Shown here in pieces: positions 24,084-33,028 of a stretch of DNA of 64,000 nt (its first letter is position 1; every line of letters starts with the position of its first letter). The notes below the pieces were generated by a model. The model was not told where the DNA came from. It did no database searches and saw only the letters and a program-made list of their open reading frames with translations. The position numbers and the translations under genes were made by a program. Source of the DNA: an uncultured Niabella sp. (GTDB lineage Bacteria; Bacteroidota; Bacteroidia; Chitinophagales; Chitinophagaceae); NCBI GenBank assembly GCA_934486785.1, contig CAKSQK010000003.1:124001-188000 (forward strand). Direction: 5' to 3'.

Positions 24084-24876
24084 TATTACTAAATTTTTTA
24101 ATTTCTGTGTTAGATAAACTGATGAATTTGTCTACTTCTGAACGCAAACTGCTTTCGGGAAAACGGTCAATAAAATCATTGCTTTCGGTAATGACCTGGC
24201 TGTAGCGTTCTACCTTTTTTTCTGCAATGCTCATCTCGGCATATTTAAAATATGATTTGATGACCCATAGCTTATAATCTTCTGCCTGACCTGACTCAGG
24301 AAAATTTTCTAAAAGTGTTGCAAAAGTTACGCCTGCCGCCCTGAACTCGCCAATATCATAATACAACCTGGCAGATTTGTATTCCTTAACCTCAAGCCTG
24401 TTTCTCAGTTCATCAATCAGCCTGTTGGCCTCGGGAATGCGTACCGACCCCGGCCTTGTGTTGATGAACGTTTGAAACGCACCAATGGCTTTAAACGTGT
24501 TGGACGGATCAAGTTCCGGCTTAGGCGCCTGCTTATAAAAAGTGTAAGCCCGCATAAATTCGATCTCCTCGGCACGCGTACTATTTGGAAAACTTTCTAA
24601 GAACGTTTTAAAAAGGTTTTCAGCATTTGTATAATCTTTCAAATAATATGCAGAATAAGCGTATTTATAATAAAGATCCTGGAACTGCGGCTGTGTTTTA
24701 TAAAAAGGGATGATGTCCTCATAAACCTGCATTGCCTTGCTGTATTTCTTATTGGCGTAAAACTCGTCTGCCATTTTTAACTTATAGGCAGGGTCTTTAC
24801 TCTTCAGTATTTTATTAATACCGGGGCCGCATGAAACCAGTAAAACTGCTGACAAAATGACTAAGAAAAACCTCAT
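24058..24876 (-). CDS. bamD: Outer membrane protein assembly factor BamD
   Basis: The 272-residue lipoprotein starts MRFFLVILSAVLLVSCGPG, with lipid Cys at about 16, and continues as five TPR-like helical repeats (FYANKKYSKAMQVYEDIIP, then YLKDYTNAENLFKTFLESFP and others). BamD is the essential lipoprotein partner of BamA in outer membrane protein insertion. I moved the start from an upstream in-frame codon to the ATG at 24876 because the signal peptide begins there and a box TAACTTTG lies directly upstream. It overlaps rpoZ by 26 nt. Confidence 0.92.
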   Translation of the reverse strand: MRFFLVILSAVLLVSCGPGINKILKSKDPAYKLKMADEFYANKKYSKAMQVYEDIIPFYKTQPQFQDLYYKYAYSAYYLKDYTNAENLFKTFLESFPNSTRAEEIEFMRAYTFYKQAPKPELDPSNTFKAIGAFQTFINTRPGSVRIPEANRLIDELRNRLEVKEYKSARLYYDIGEFRAAGVTFATLLENFPESGQAEDYKLWVIKSYFKYAEMSIAEKKVERYSQVITESNDFIDRFPESSLRSEVDKFISLSNTEIKKFSNNEQVKTTT

Positions 24877-25084
24877 AAAGTGTGCAAAGTTAATGTTTAT
24901 CGCGCAAATGTTGTGCTTTTTATGCAATTTATGCTTTATGGCGCCGTTAAGCTTTTTATAAAGTTGCCAGGTTTGAATTTTAATATATGAAGGTTTGAAT
25001 AACAACTGCTTATAAAGATATTCGAAAGCTTTTCGCCCTGGCTGTAAAATTGCTATCTTTACGCCCTTATATTGCCCAGCTTAT

Positions 25085-25795
25085 ATGCATCCAAAAGTAC
25101 TAATTGTTATTCCGTGTTTTAATGAGGAACAATCCCTTCCAAAATTGCTGGGCAGTTTAAAGCAATACATCAGTAAATCAGAATATGACATTAAGCCCGT
25201 GGTGATCAACGACTGCTCAAAAGACGGTACCGCGGTGGTAGCAAAAAGCCTGGGCGTAACGGTACTGGATTTACCTAACAACCTGGGAATTGGCGGCGCG
25301 GTGCAAACAGGCATTAAATACGCGCTATACAATGGCTATGATTACAGCATACAAATGGATGGCGACGGCCAGCATCCGCCTTCCGAATTAGCCAAACTCA
25401 TCAATACCGCTATTGAAACGCAGGCCGATGTGGTGATCGGCTCACGGTTTTTAACAGGCGAGGGTTTTCAGTCTACCTACATCCGCCGCATGGGCATTAA
25501 GTATTTTCATTTCTTAAACAAATTGCTTACCGGTAGGCGTGTTTATGATATTACTTCAGGTTACCGGCTGCTGGGAAAAAAAGCAATTGCCATTGCGGCA
25601 TCTTATTATCCAGATGATTATCCTGAGCCGGAATCGCTGGTGGTGTATGCCCGCGCAGGTTTGAAAATAGTGGAAGTGCCCGTGATCATGAACGAGCGCC
25701 AGGGCGGAAAATCTTCCATCGGCGCACTGGCATCTGTGTATTATTGGGTGAAAGTAACGGCAGCCATGCTGTATTCCTATATTCGCAAACAATAA
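25085..25795 (+). CDS. GT2 glycosyltransferase, dolichyl/polyprenyl-phosphate mannose synthase-like
   Basis: The 236-residue protein is a GT-A family 2 enzyme of the DPM1-like subgroup: VLIVIPCFNEEQSLPKLL at the start, the DxD motif in IQMDGDGQHPPSEL, and FLTGEGFQSTYIRRMG with a conserved SGYRLLGKK. Such enzymes transfer a sugar from a nucleotide donor to a polyprenyl phosphate. There is no C-terminal membrane domain. The next gene is DUF2304, often paired with this subgroup. A TATCTTTA box lies about 26 nt before the ATG. Confidence 0.9.
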   Translation: MHPKVLIVIPCFNEEQSLPKLLGSLKQYISKSEYDIKPVVINDCSKDGTAVVAKSLGVTVLDLPNNLGIGGAVQTGIKYALYNGYDYSIQMDGDGQHPPSELAKLINTAIETQADVVIGSRFLTGEGFQSTYIRRMGIKYFHFLNKLLTGRRVYDITSGYRLLGKKAIAIAASYYPDDYPEPESLVVYARAGLKIVEVPVIMNERQGGKSSIGALASVYYWVKVTAAMLYSYIRKQ

Positions 25796-25806
25796 TTTTA
25801 TTTCTT

Positions 25807-26196
25807 ATGAGCCGCATCCAGATATTGATTGCTGTTATAAACCTGTTGTTTTTATTGTACATCTCACGGCTGATCGTAAAAGGAAAGCTACGGGAGGAGT
25901 ATGCATTCATCTGGTGGATCAGCGCGGGATTTTTGCTTATTTTTTCCATGTGGACAAAAGGCCAGCTTGCAGTAACCAATTTTTTAGGGGTAACGCTGCC
26001 TGCCAACCTTATTTTTGGCGGCCTTATTTTTTTAATATTGATCTATTTACTGCATATATCGCTGGTAAACTCCAAGCTGCAAAGAAATGTAACAAAGCTT
26101 ACGCAGGAGCTGGCAATGCTTAAAGAGCAGGTAGAGCAGGCCAGCCGGTTAACAACAGAAAAAACCGGTAACGATCATGCGGAAAGCAAACCTTAA
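25807..26196 (+). CDS. DUF2304 membrane protein
   Basis: The 129-residue protein has three hydrophobic helices (about 1-20, 33-50, 65-86) and a coiled-coil-like charged tail with LQRNVTKLTQELAMLKEQ. It matches DUF2304, a small membrane family found beside polyprenyl-phosphate glycosyltransferases. I use the ATG at 25807, 11 nt after the transferase stop; an upstream in-frame start would lie inside the transferase gene. It may anchor or assist the transferase. Confidence 0.85.
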   Translation: MSRIQILIAVINLLFLLYISRLIVKGKLREEYAFIWWISAGFLLIFSMWTKGQLAVTNFLGVTLPANLIFGGLIFLILIYLLHISLVNSKLQRNVTKLTQELAMLKEQVEQASRLTTEKTGNDHAESKP

Positions 26197-26268
26197 CTTA
26201 TAACATGATGTGCGCTTAATTGTGGTTCGCGGTAATTTTGCGCCAAACAAAAAATTAATTACCAAAGC

Positions 26269-28314
26269 ATGGCAAAGGATAAAACATTTTTAAGAGTGGC
26301 ACTGTTGCTGTTTTTAATTTTAGTTGCAGCCTATCTCAATCATTTTGGGAACACTTTTCATTTTGATGATTTTCATACCATCGTAAACAACGTTGCCATT
26401 AGAAAGCTTAGCAATATTCCCGGTTTTTTTGTTGATCCTACTTTGTGGAGTTCCAGCGTAAACCACCAGGGTATAAGGCCACTGGTATCTATTACGCTTG
26501 CCATTGACTATGCGCTGGGCGGTGGGCTGAAACCTTTCTGGTTTCATTTGTCTACATTTTTATGGCATATTGGCCTGTGCGTCATTTTATTTTTATTGTA
26601 CAGGCGCCTGTTGCAGGATCGCTTTCACTCCAACCTGGTAAAATACGCGGCATTGTTTGGCGCTGCCTGGTTCGGCATTCATACAGCCGGGGCCGAAACC
26701 ATCAATTACATTATTTCAAGGTCGGATGTGCTTTCCACATTTTTTATTGTTCTTTCTTTATACATGTATGTTGCATATCCCCATAAACGAAAATCTTATT
26801 GGTACATCATCCCGGCAGTAATTGGGGTTTTTGCCAAAGAAACAGTTTTGGTACTTGTCATCCTACTGTTTTTTTATGAGATATTATTTGAAGAACAGCT
26901 ATCCATTGGGGATATTTTCAGGAAAGCCAATTTTAAAAAAGTTTTACGTGTTATTGGCAGGCTGCTGCCCATATTCATCGCCATACTCATTGTTCAGATC
27001 TATACGCTTTCAAAAATGATGGGACAGTCGGTATCTTATGGTATGTCAAATCCCTATGGCTATTACTGGCTTACGCAAACCTATGTCTGGTTTTTATATT
27101 TTAAATCTTTCTTTTTACCGTTACATTTAAGTGCCGATACAGACCTGAATGTAATTACTACGATATGGGACAGGCGAATTTTCACGGGTATCATCTTCGT
27201 GGCGCTTCTTTTAGTGATCGTGTTTAAAACATCAGTACATAAAACTACCCGGCCCGTGGCATTTGGTATTTTATGGTTTGCAGCTTCGCTGTTGCCTACA
27301 TCGGTGGCGCCATTTGCCGAGGTAATGAATGACCACAGGATGTATTTTGCATTCACCGGTTTGTCGCTGGCTGTAGTTACAGCATTTGCAGCAATTTTAA
27401 CCCGTAAATGGAACGTGCCAAAGATTACCGGCGGACAGAAAAAGTTATTGTTCATCACGGCGTTTTTGGTAATTATTTTAAACGCGTATGGTGTTTTTGA
27501 AAGAAATAAAGTATGGCGTACAGAAGAATCGCTGTGGCATGATGTAACAATAAAAAGCCCCGGCAATGGCCGCGGCCTGATGAATTACGGCCTTGCGCTG
27601 ATGGCGAAAGGGAACATGACAGAAGCTATTCATTATTTTGAACGTGCACGGCAACTGCTGCCTACCTATAATCTTGTATATGTAAACCTGGGCGTTGCCT
27701 GGGCTGCGTTAGCCAAACATGCCGAAGCGGACGCACATTTTAAAACAGCTATGCAGCTTGCTCCTAATGAGCCGGCCTCTTATTCTTACTACAGCAGGTT
27801 TCTGGCTGATGTGGGCAGGGCAGAAGAAGCCATTGTGATGGCCGACAAAGCATTGTCTTTTTACCCAAACGAAGAGATTGCGCTGAATGCTAAATTGAAG
27901 GCATTGCAAACCCTGGAGCGGTGGGATGCTCTTGCAGCAATTGCACAGCAAAAACTGGCGGCTTACCCTAATGATCCCGTGGCTTTGGATTATGCATCTG
28001 TTGCTAAAAACAGGGTTCCGGGCGATACTACAAAAGCCCTGATTACAACCACACCTAAAACAGCAGATGATTATTTGAACCTGAGCCTGGCTTATTACAA
28101 TACCGGTAAATACCAGGAGTGTATTGAGGCCTGCCAAAAAGTGCTGGAGCTGCAGCCCAACTCGGCTGATGCTTACAATAACATTTGCGCGGCATATATT
28201 GGTTTGCAACAATGGGACAAAGCTGAAGAAGCATGCAAACGCGCGCTGAGCCTTAATGCAGGTCATAAGTTGGCCCAGGGCAACCTTGACTGGGTGATTA
28301 AGAACAAACCATAG
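26269..28314 (+). CDS. TMTC-like GT-C membrane protein with C-terminal TPR domain
   Basis: The 681-residue protein has about ten membrane helices in residues 1-410 and tetratricopeptide repeats from about 430 to the end (GLALMAKGNMTEAIHYFERA, AYIGLQQWDKAEEACKRA). The first outward loop contains HFDDFHTI, the acidic pair expected in GT-C glycosyltransferases, and PLVSITLAIDYALGG follows. This layout is that of the TMTC/DUF1736 family, whose animal members transfer O-mannose from a polyprenyl donor (family knowledge). The neighbouring Dpm1-like gene could supply the donor. A TAATTTTG box lies 28 nt before the ATG. Exact substrate is unknown. Confidence 0.82.
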   Translation: MAKDKTFLRVALLLFLILVAAYLNHFGNTFHFDDFHTIVNNVAIRKLSNIPGFFVDPTLWSSSVNHQGIRPLVSITLAIDYALGGGLKPFWFHLSTFLWHIGLCVILFLLYRRLLQDRFHSNLVKYAALFGAAWFGIHTAGAETINYIISRSDVLSTFFIVLSLYMYVAYPHKRKSYWYIIPAVIGVFAKETVLVLVILLFFYEILFEEQLSIGDIFRKANFKKVLRVIGRLLPIFIAILIVQIYTLSKMMGQSVSYGMSNPYGYYWLTQTYVWFLYFKSFFLPLHLSADTDLNVITTIWDRRIFTGIIFVALLLVIVFKTSVHKTTRPVAFGILWFAASLLPTSVAPFAEVMNDHRMYFAFTGLSLAVVTAFAAILTRKWNVPKITGGQKKLLFITAFLVIILNAYGVFERNKVWRTEESLWHDVTIKSPGNGRGLMNYGLALMAKGNMTEAIHYFERARQLLPTYNLVYVNLGVAWAALAKHAEADAHFKTAMQLAPNEPASYSYYSRFLADVGRAEEAIVMADKALSFYPNEEIALNAKLKALQTLERWDALAAIAQQKLAAYPNDPVALDYASVAKNRVPGDTTKALITTTPKTADDYLNLSLAYYNTGKYQECIEACQKVLELQPNSADAYNNICAAYIGLQQWDKAEEACKRALSLNAGHKLAQGNLDWVIKNKP

Positions 28315-28316
28315 GC

Positions 28317-29108
28317 CTAAGCTTTTGTAACATTACCTTTTTGCGCCAGTTTATAAATACCGGAAATAAAGCTGCCTACTGGTTTTCCCCAAATGCGTTG
28401 CAGGATTTCCTTTTCTTCCTGCAAGCGCCTGCCGTTTACAATTTGATGAGTGGTTTCAGAGGCTTTATGAATACGGTGCGTCAGAAGCTTTTGGTTGATA
28501 AACACAAAACTTCCTTTTTTTTCCGCAGCCTCCAGCCAGGCCTGCCAGTCGAGCGCGCAAGCATACCGGCCTGAAAATTGAAAGCCCGGCAGCAACTGTG
28601 TATTGATCGTAACAGAAGGGCAGCATATGGGATTGCCAATACTTAATACAGATCTTTTTAAAAATCGGTTGCGAATATTTTGAGAAATGTAAAAAGGCAG
28701 CAACAATAATCTTTTTACGATCAGATTAAGGGAATTGCCTGTTACGGCATCGCCTGCTATTTCATAATAATCGGTAAAGCCAAGCAGTGAATCGCTGTTG
28801 CGGTTCATGGCGGCTACCATGGTGGCTAAAAATTTTTTATCGTAAATGTCATCTTGGTGCGCGAGGGTTACAAATTTTGCATTGGCTTTACGCAAGGCAA
28901 AATTCCAATCGCCGGAAATGGAAGGCGGCTCTTCATTAATAAAATACGGCAGTCCATATTTTTCAGCCATATTTTTAATATAAGCTGAAGGCGTGGCCGT
29001 AGTGAGAATGATGTTGGATGAAACCTGCTGGTTTTTCAGGCTCAAAATGCATTCTTCTAAATACGGTGAATCTTTATAAGCTGGTATAACAAAAACGTGT
29101 TCCTGCAT
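28317..29108 (-). CDS. GT2 family glycosyltransferase
   Basis: The 263-residue product has the GT-A family 2 start VFVIPAYKDSPYLEECI, and the metal-binding DxD-like acids appear in TLAHQDDIYDKKFLA. The C-terminal half has LDWQAWLEAAEKKGSF and a basic end. It is convergent with the TMTC-like gene (2-nt gap) and overlaps the upstream transporter gene by 1 nt. Sugar and acceptor are unknown. Confidence 0.85.
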   Translation of the reverse strand: MQEHVFVIPAYKDSPYLEECILSLKNQQVSSNIILTTATPSAYIKNMAEKYGLPYFINEEPPSISGDWNFALRKANAKFVTLAHQDDIYDKKFLATMVAAMNRNSDSLLGFTDYYEIAGDAVTGNSLNLIVKRLLLLPFYISQNIRNRFLKRSVLSIGNPICCPSVTINTQLLPGFQFSGRYACALDWQAWLEAAEKKGSFVFINQKLLTHRIHKASETTHQIVNGRRLQEEKEILQRIWGKPVGSFISGIYKLAQKGNVTKA

Positions 29109-29485
29109 TATTTTACCATTAATATCACACCAATTACAATAACGCCTGCGCCTGCCAGTTGTTGAAAGCTGAAACGCTCGCCCAGGTAATAATAATTGGC
29201 AATGAGCACAAAAACCAGCGATATAAGCGTGGCAAACGTAGTGATGGTTGTAGAAGCTGCCGTAAGTTTTGGTATCTTCAGCAAAGAGTTATTGATCATA
29301 ATAAAACTGAGCCGCGAAAAAAGGGCAAACAGCATGGCTACAATAAACTTCCAATGGGTGACAAGCTTAAAAAGATTATAAACATTCAGCAGGTTGCCAG
29401 ATATTAACGCTCTTTCTCCCACCAAAGTGATAGAAATGGTGTTGGAAATACAAAAAACCACCAGCCACAAAAGAAAAGCTAACAT
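29108..29485 (-). CDS. Small EamA/DMT-type transporter (possible lipid-linked sugar flippase)
   Basis: The 125-residue protein has four membrane helices and the DMT ending YLGERFSFQQLAGAGVIVIGV. This size is that of ArnE/ArnF- or SMR-like half-transporters. Its stop overlaps the start of the GT2 gene by one base (shared A), so they are coupled. Because the neighbours are a polyprenyl-phosphate sugar synthase and a GT-C-like protein, flipping a lipid-linked sugar is an attractive but unproven role. Confidence 0.78.
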   Translation of the reverse strand: MLAFLLWLVVFCISNTISITLVGERALISGNLLNVYNLFKLVTHWKFIVAMLFALFSRLSFIMINNSLLKIPKLTAASTTITTFATLISLVFVLIANYYYLGERFSFQQLAGAGVIVIGVILMVK

Positions 29486-29593
29486 AGTATGATTTTACTG
29501 GCAGCAAATATATAATAGTTACACACAGCAATGGCAGCCGTTTTTTTACCCAAGGTTTTACCGTATTGTGGCCTGAAACCTGCAGATTGAAGT

Positions 29594-29601
29594 TACTTTT
29601 G
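29594..29601 (+). promoter_or_regulatory. Promoter -7 box (TACTTTTG) of the cupin gene
   Basis: A perfect TAnnTTTG match, 16 nt before the ATG at 29618. Confidence 0.6.
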
Positions 29602-29617
29602 CTAAAAATTATTTATT

Positions 29618-29935
29618 ATGGAAGATTTTAAAAAACCTTTTAGTATAGAAAGCGCTGTGAATTATGCGGCGGGCGCTATTGTAAGTAAAACGATCATTAA
29701 AAAACCAACGGGAACCGTAACGCTTTTTGCTTTTGATGAGGGGGAGGAGCTTAGTGAGCATACTGCGGCTTATGATGCATTGATACAGGTTTTTGACGGC
29801 GAAGCCGAAATTACGGTAGGCGGTGAGTTGCATACGGTTTCAAACAACCAGAGCATTATTTTACCGGCCAACATTCCACATGCCGTAAAAGCCAAAAACA
29901 GGTTTAAAATGATGCTTACAATGGTAAAAGCATAA
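29618..29935 (+). CDS. Cupin domain protein
   Basis: The 105-residue single-domain cupin has motif 1 with EGEELSEHTAAYDALIQVFDGE and motif 2 with ILPANIPHAVKAKNRFKM. The first motif has one His and two Glu, the second one His, so a metal site is possible. Such stand-alone cupins are abundant and mostly of unknown substrate. It ends 1 nt from the convergent hemD gene. Confidence 0.85.
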   Translation: MEDFKKPFSIESAVNYAAGAIVSKTIIKKPTGTVTLFAFDEGEELSEHTAAYDALIQVFDGEAEITVGGELHTVSNNQSIILPANIPHAVKAKNRFKMMLTMVKA

Positions 29936-29936
29936 A

Positions 29937-30752
29937 CTATTTGTCGCTATCGGTTTTCTTCGCGTTGCTGAGGTATTGGTCCAGCGCGGTGATCATGCTG
30001 GGAGATTTGGGCAGCGGCGCCACAATCTGCGGTTTCAGCCCTGCTTTTTCAGCCGCGCTGCGGGTGTTGGCGCCAAATGTGCCAACAATCAGCCCGTTTT
30101 GTTTGAATTTTGGAAAATTATCAAACCAGCTTCTTACGCCTGAAGGTGTGAAAAAGCAAACGATATCGTAGCTTTTATTTTCAATGGTGCTTTTTACATC
30201 GGTACTTTGCGTGCGGTACATAAAAGCAAGTTGGTAATTACAATTATGATCTTTCAACCAGTTTTCTATTTCGCTGTCTTGCTGGTTTTCCGAGCATACA
30301 TATAAAAAGTTGATGTTTTCTTTGTGTTTGTTTATTACGTCAAACATGCTTTTATTGGTGCCATCAGCGCCATAAAAAACTTTCCGTTTGCGATACAGAA
30401 TAAACTTTTGAAGGTATAATGCCACGGCTTCGGTAACACAAAAGTATTTTGTGTCTTGCGAAACCTGAACCTTGCTCTCATCACAAATACGGAAGAAATG
30501 ATCAATGGCGTGGCGGCTGGTAAAAATCACTCCGGTAAAAGAAGCAAGGTTTACTTTTTGCATCCTGAAATCCCGGCCAGAGATAGGAACAATACTGATA
30601 AGCGGTTGAAAGTCAAGCTTAATATTATGTTTTCGCTCAAGATCAAAAAAAGGAGATTTCTCGCTTTGCGGGCGAGGTTGTGTGATTAGAACGTTTTCAA
30701 TTGGTCCTGTTTTTGACTTAGGCGCGGATTTTTTTACATCGTTATTCACCAT
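29937..30752 (-). CDS. hemD: Uroporphyrinogen-III synthase
   Basis: The 271-residue protein has the HemD bi-lobed layout: NVLITQPRPQSEKSPFFDL, then FTGVIFTSRHAIDHFF and, in the second lobe, YDIVCFFTPSGVRSWFDNF followed by GTFGANTRSAAEKAGL. It closes hydroxymethylbilane to uroporphyrinogen III for haem and siroheme. The first 20 residues (MVNNDVKKSAPKSK) are an extra basic segment common in Bacteroidota. The DUF4271 gene lies 33 nt upstream, a usual neighbour in this phylum. Confidence 0.92.
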   Translation of the reverse strand: MVNNDVKKSAPKSKTGPIENVLITQPRPQSEKSPFFDLERKHNIKLDFQPLISIVPISGRDFRMQKVNLASFTGVIFTSRHAIDHFFRICDESKVQVSQDTKYFCVTEAVALYLQKFILYRKRKVFYGADGTNKSMFDVINKHKENINFLYVCSENQQDSEIENWLKDHNCNYQLAFMYRTQSTDVKSTIENKSYDIVCFFTPSGVRSWFDNFPKFKQNGLIVGTFGANTRSAAEKAGLKPQIVAPLPKSPSMITALDQYLSNAKKTDSDK

Positions 30753-30785
30753 TACCTGCTGCTAAATATTCAGTGCAAATGTACA

Positions 30786-31691
30786 TCAAATTTGTAAATA
30801 ACTACTTGCTGCTTTATAAATTACAAGTATGGGAAGTATTTCAAAAGCCAAAAGGTAAAGGATAAAATGGAACATGCTGATGGATTTTTCCTTGCGCAGA
30901 AGTCCAAATGCCTGAACATAACGGTATGTGTACAGCCCTGCAATGCCGATCCAGCTAAGGGTTAATACAATAGTTCTTAGCTCCACGTTGCCCAGTGCTA
31001 CCATTACGATCACCGGTAATAAAACAATCCCTATAATTTTATTAACCAGGAAAACAATGAAGATATATGAATCAATAAGGTTTTGCAGGCGAAACATCCA
31101 GCCCATTAGTTTTAGCACAAGAAATTTTACCACGTACGTTCCCGCAACTGCTGCAAGGCTATAGGCAAGTATTTTCCAAAAAGAATCATCAGCCTGTAAC
31201 AGTTCGCTTACAAGCAAAGCAATGTAAAACCCGGCTACCAGTACATATAAAATATTGAATAATAAAGAAGGTAACGAGTTTTGGCTAACCTGCTGTTTCA
31301 ATTGGCGTTGTTTCAGGCTGCGCCTGAAAAAAAGCGTCATCAGGTCACTGAAATATTTTGTAAAGGCTGTTCTGAACACAGCAAACATCAATAGCAGGCC
31401 TACAATTATATAAAAATAAATCTCTTTTCCCGGCGTTTTTTTCTTGAAAATAAACAGCAACGGCTGTGCCTGCTGTTGAAAATTAAAATAAGGATGTTTT
31501 TGCAGGATCTGCCGTGTAAAAAGAAAATTCTGAAAGGCAGTAGAATCTTTTTTAATAATAGCTGCCGTATCAGCCTGTACAGGTTGTTCTATTGCTGTAT
31601 CGTTTGCAGAATTTTGGGCAAGCACTCCCTGAGAACAGAAAACCGATACCAGCAACAACAGCTTTATGTAAAATCTAATCTGTACCGACAT
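30786..31691 (-). CDS. DUF4271 membrane protein
   Basis: The 301-residue product has a signal peptide (MSVQIRFYIKLLLLVSVFCSQGVLAQ in part) and six or seven membrane helices; the region FLVNKIIGIVLLPVIVMVALG and YLLAFEILPILVIYK match DUF4271. The function is unknown; the gene is regularly next to hemD. I take the ATG at 31691: a -7 box at 31710-31717 would leave no room for the upstream ATG at 31703 or the TTG at 31712 in a normal leader. Confidence 0.85.
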   Translation of the reverse strand: MSVQIRFYIKLLLLVSVFCSQGVLAQNSANDTAIEQPVQADTAAIIKKDSTAFQNFLFTRQILQKHPYFNFQQQAQPLLFIFKKKTPGKEIYFYIIVGLLLMFAVFRTAFTKYFSDLMTLFFRRSLKQRQLKQQVSQNSLPSLLFNILYVLVAGFYIALLVSELLQADDSFWKILAYSLAAVAGTYVVKFLVLKLMGWMFRLQNLIDSYIFIVFLVNKIIGIVLLPVIVMVALGNVELRTIVLTLSWIGIAGLYTYRYVQAFGLLRKEKSISMFHFILYLLAFEILPILVIYKAASSYLQI

Positions 31692-31709
31692 TTGTTTTGC
31701 CATTGCCTG

Positions 31710-31717
31710 CAAAAATA
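31710..31717 (-). promoter_or_regulatory. Promoter -7 box (TATTTTTG) of DUF4271-hemD
   Basis: TATTTTTG on the minus strand, 18 nt before the chosen ATG at 31691. Confidence 0.55.
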
Positions 31718-31778
31718 AAGGCTTGGAACGTAGGGCAGGCGGTGTTCATAAAATATCTTTAATTTGCCGCCCTTGTTT

Positions 31779-33026
31779 ATGCATCCTAAAAATATTTCCA
31801 TAGCAGATTATACTTACCATCTTCCTGAGGATAAGATAGCTGCACACCCACTGCCAGAAAGAGACAGCTCCCGGTTGCTGGTGTACCGCCATAGGCAAAT
31901 CTCAGAAACCGTTTACAGCAATATCTCCAGGTTCATTCCTCCAAAATCATTTATAGTTTTTAACAATACCAGGGTTGTGGAAGCCAGGTTGCTGTTTCAA
32001 AAAGATTCAGGTGGCGTAATAGAAATATTTTGCCTGGAACCTCATGAGCAATATGTTGATATTACGACCGCTATGGCGCAAACAGGTAAAGTGCTTTGGT
32101 TGTGCCTTGTAGGTGGGGCATCTAAATGGAAGAGAGGATTGGTGCTGCAAAAAACAATGCAAGTGAAAGGTAATGTAGTAACCTTATCAGCTCATTATAT
32201 TGAAAAAAGAACTGACAGTTTTGTCATACAATTACAGTGGGATGATGATAAGATAAGTTTTGCCGAAATATTGCACCATGCAGGAAAAGTGCCTTTGCCT
32301 CCTTACATTAAAAGAGATGTGGAACAAGCCGATGCAGAACGTTATCAAACCGTTTATGCAAGCTTTGACGGCTCTGTGGCCGCGCCTACCGCGGGCCTGC
32401 ATTTTACTGAAAGAATTTTAAACGACCTCAAAGCCCGGCATGTGGAAACCGGTTTTGTAACGCTACACGTGGGCGCTGGAACCTTCAAACCGGTGAAGGC
32501 AGCAACAATGCAGCACCACCAAATGCACAGTGAGTTTATAGAAGTTGAAAGAGCTTTTATAAAAAATTTAATTGCGAACATTGATGAAAAAGTCATCGTG
32601 GTTGGTACCACATCGCTTCGTACCGTGGAATCACTATACTGGCTGGGTTGTAAGTTATTGCAGGATGCATTGGTTTTTGATAAAGAGCCACTGTTCTTAT
32701 CGCAATGGGAAGCCTATGAATTGCAGGCGCATGCATATCCGCCTAAAGATGCGCTTGAAGCGCTTTTGGCGTATGTTGAAAGAACAGGGAAGGGGAGCCT
32801 GCTGGCTAAAACACAAATTATGATAGCGCCAGGTTATCCGTTTAAAATTGCTGATGCACTTGTTACCAATTTTCATCAGCCGTCTTCCACGCTGCTGTTG
32901 CTGGTAGCAGCCTTTGCCGGCCCCGGCTGGAGAAAAATTTATAACTATGCGCTTGAAAATGATTTTAGATTTTTAAGCTATGGCGATGGCAATTTGCTAT
33001 GGAGGGCTAACCTGAACGGTGAATAA
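31779..33026 (+). CDS. queA: S-adenosylmethionine:tRNA ribosyltransferase-isomerase, long form
   Basis: The 415-residue protein carries the QueA signatures: FIVFNNTRVVEARL, GKVPLPPYIKR, YQTVYASFDGSVAAPTAGLHFT, THVGAGTFKPVK in the form LHVGAGTFKPVK, and VGTTSLRTVES with NFHQPSSTLLLLVAAF. It transfers and isomerises the ribosyl part of SAM onto preQ1-tRNA to give epoxyqueuosine. It is about 60 residues longer than classical QueA, a form I associate with Bacteroidota. The ATG at 31779 lies 17 nt after a box TATCTTTA at 31754; the in-frame TTG at 31764 is too close to that box. Confidence 0.92.
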   Translation: MHPKNISIADYTYHLPEDKIAAHPLPERDSSRLLVYRHRQISETVYSNISRFIPPKSFIVFNNTRVVEARLLFQKDSGGVIEIFCLEPHEQYVDITTAMAQTGKVLWLCLVGGASKWKRGLVLQKTMQVKGNVVTLSAHYIEKRTDSFVIQLQWDDDKISFAEILHHAGKVPLPPYIKRDVEQADAERYQTVYASFDGSVAAPTAGLHFTERILNDLKARHVETGFVTLHVGAGTFKPVKAATMQHHQMHSEFIEVERAFIKNLIANIDEKVIVVGTTSLRTVESLYWLGCKLLQDALVFDKEPLFLSQWEAYELQAHAYPPKDALEALLAYVERTGKGSLLAKTQIMIAPGYPFKIADALVTNFHQPSSTLLLLVAAFAGPGWRKIYNYALENDFRFLSYGDGNLLWRANLNGE

Positions 33027-33028
33027 TA

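Noticed and set aside
27709..28266. 185-codon minus-strand frame opposite the TPR region
   Set aside because: Cys/Ile/Phe-rich shadow of TPR repeats with no family features.
31764..31778. TTG start for queA
   Set aside because: It is 2 nt after the candidate -7 box; the ATG at 31779 gives the family-like start.
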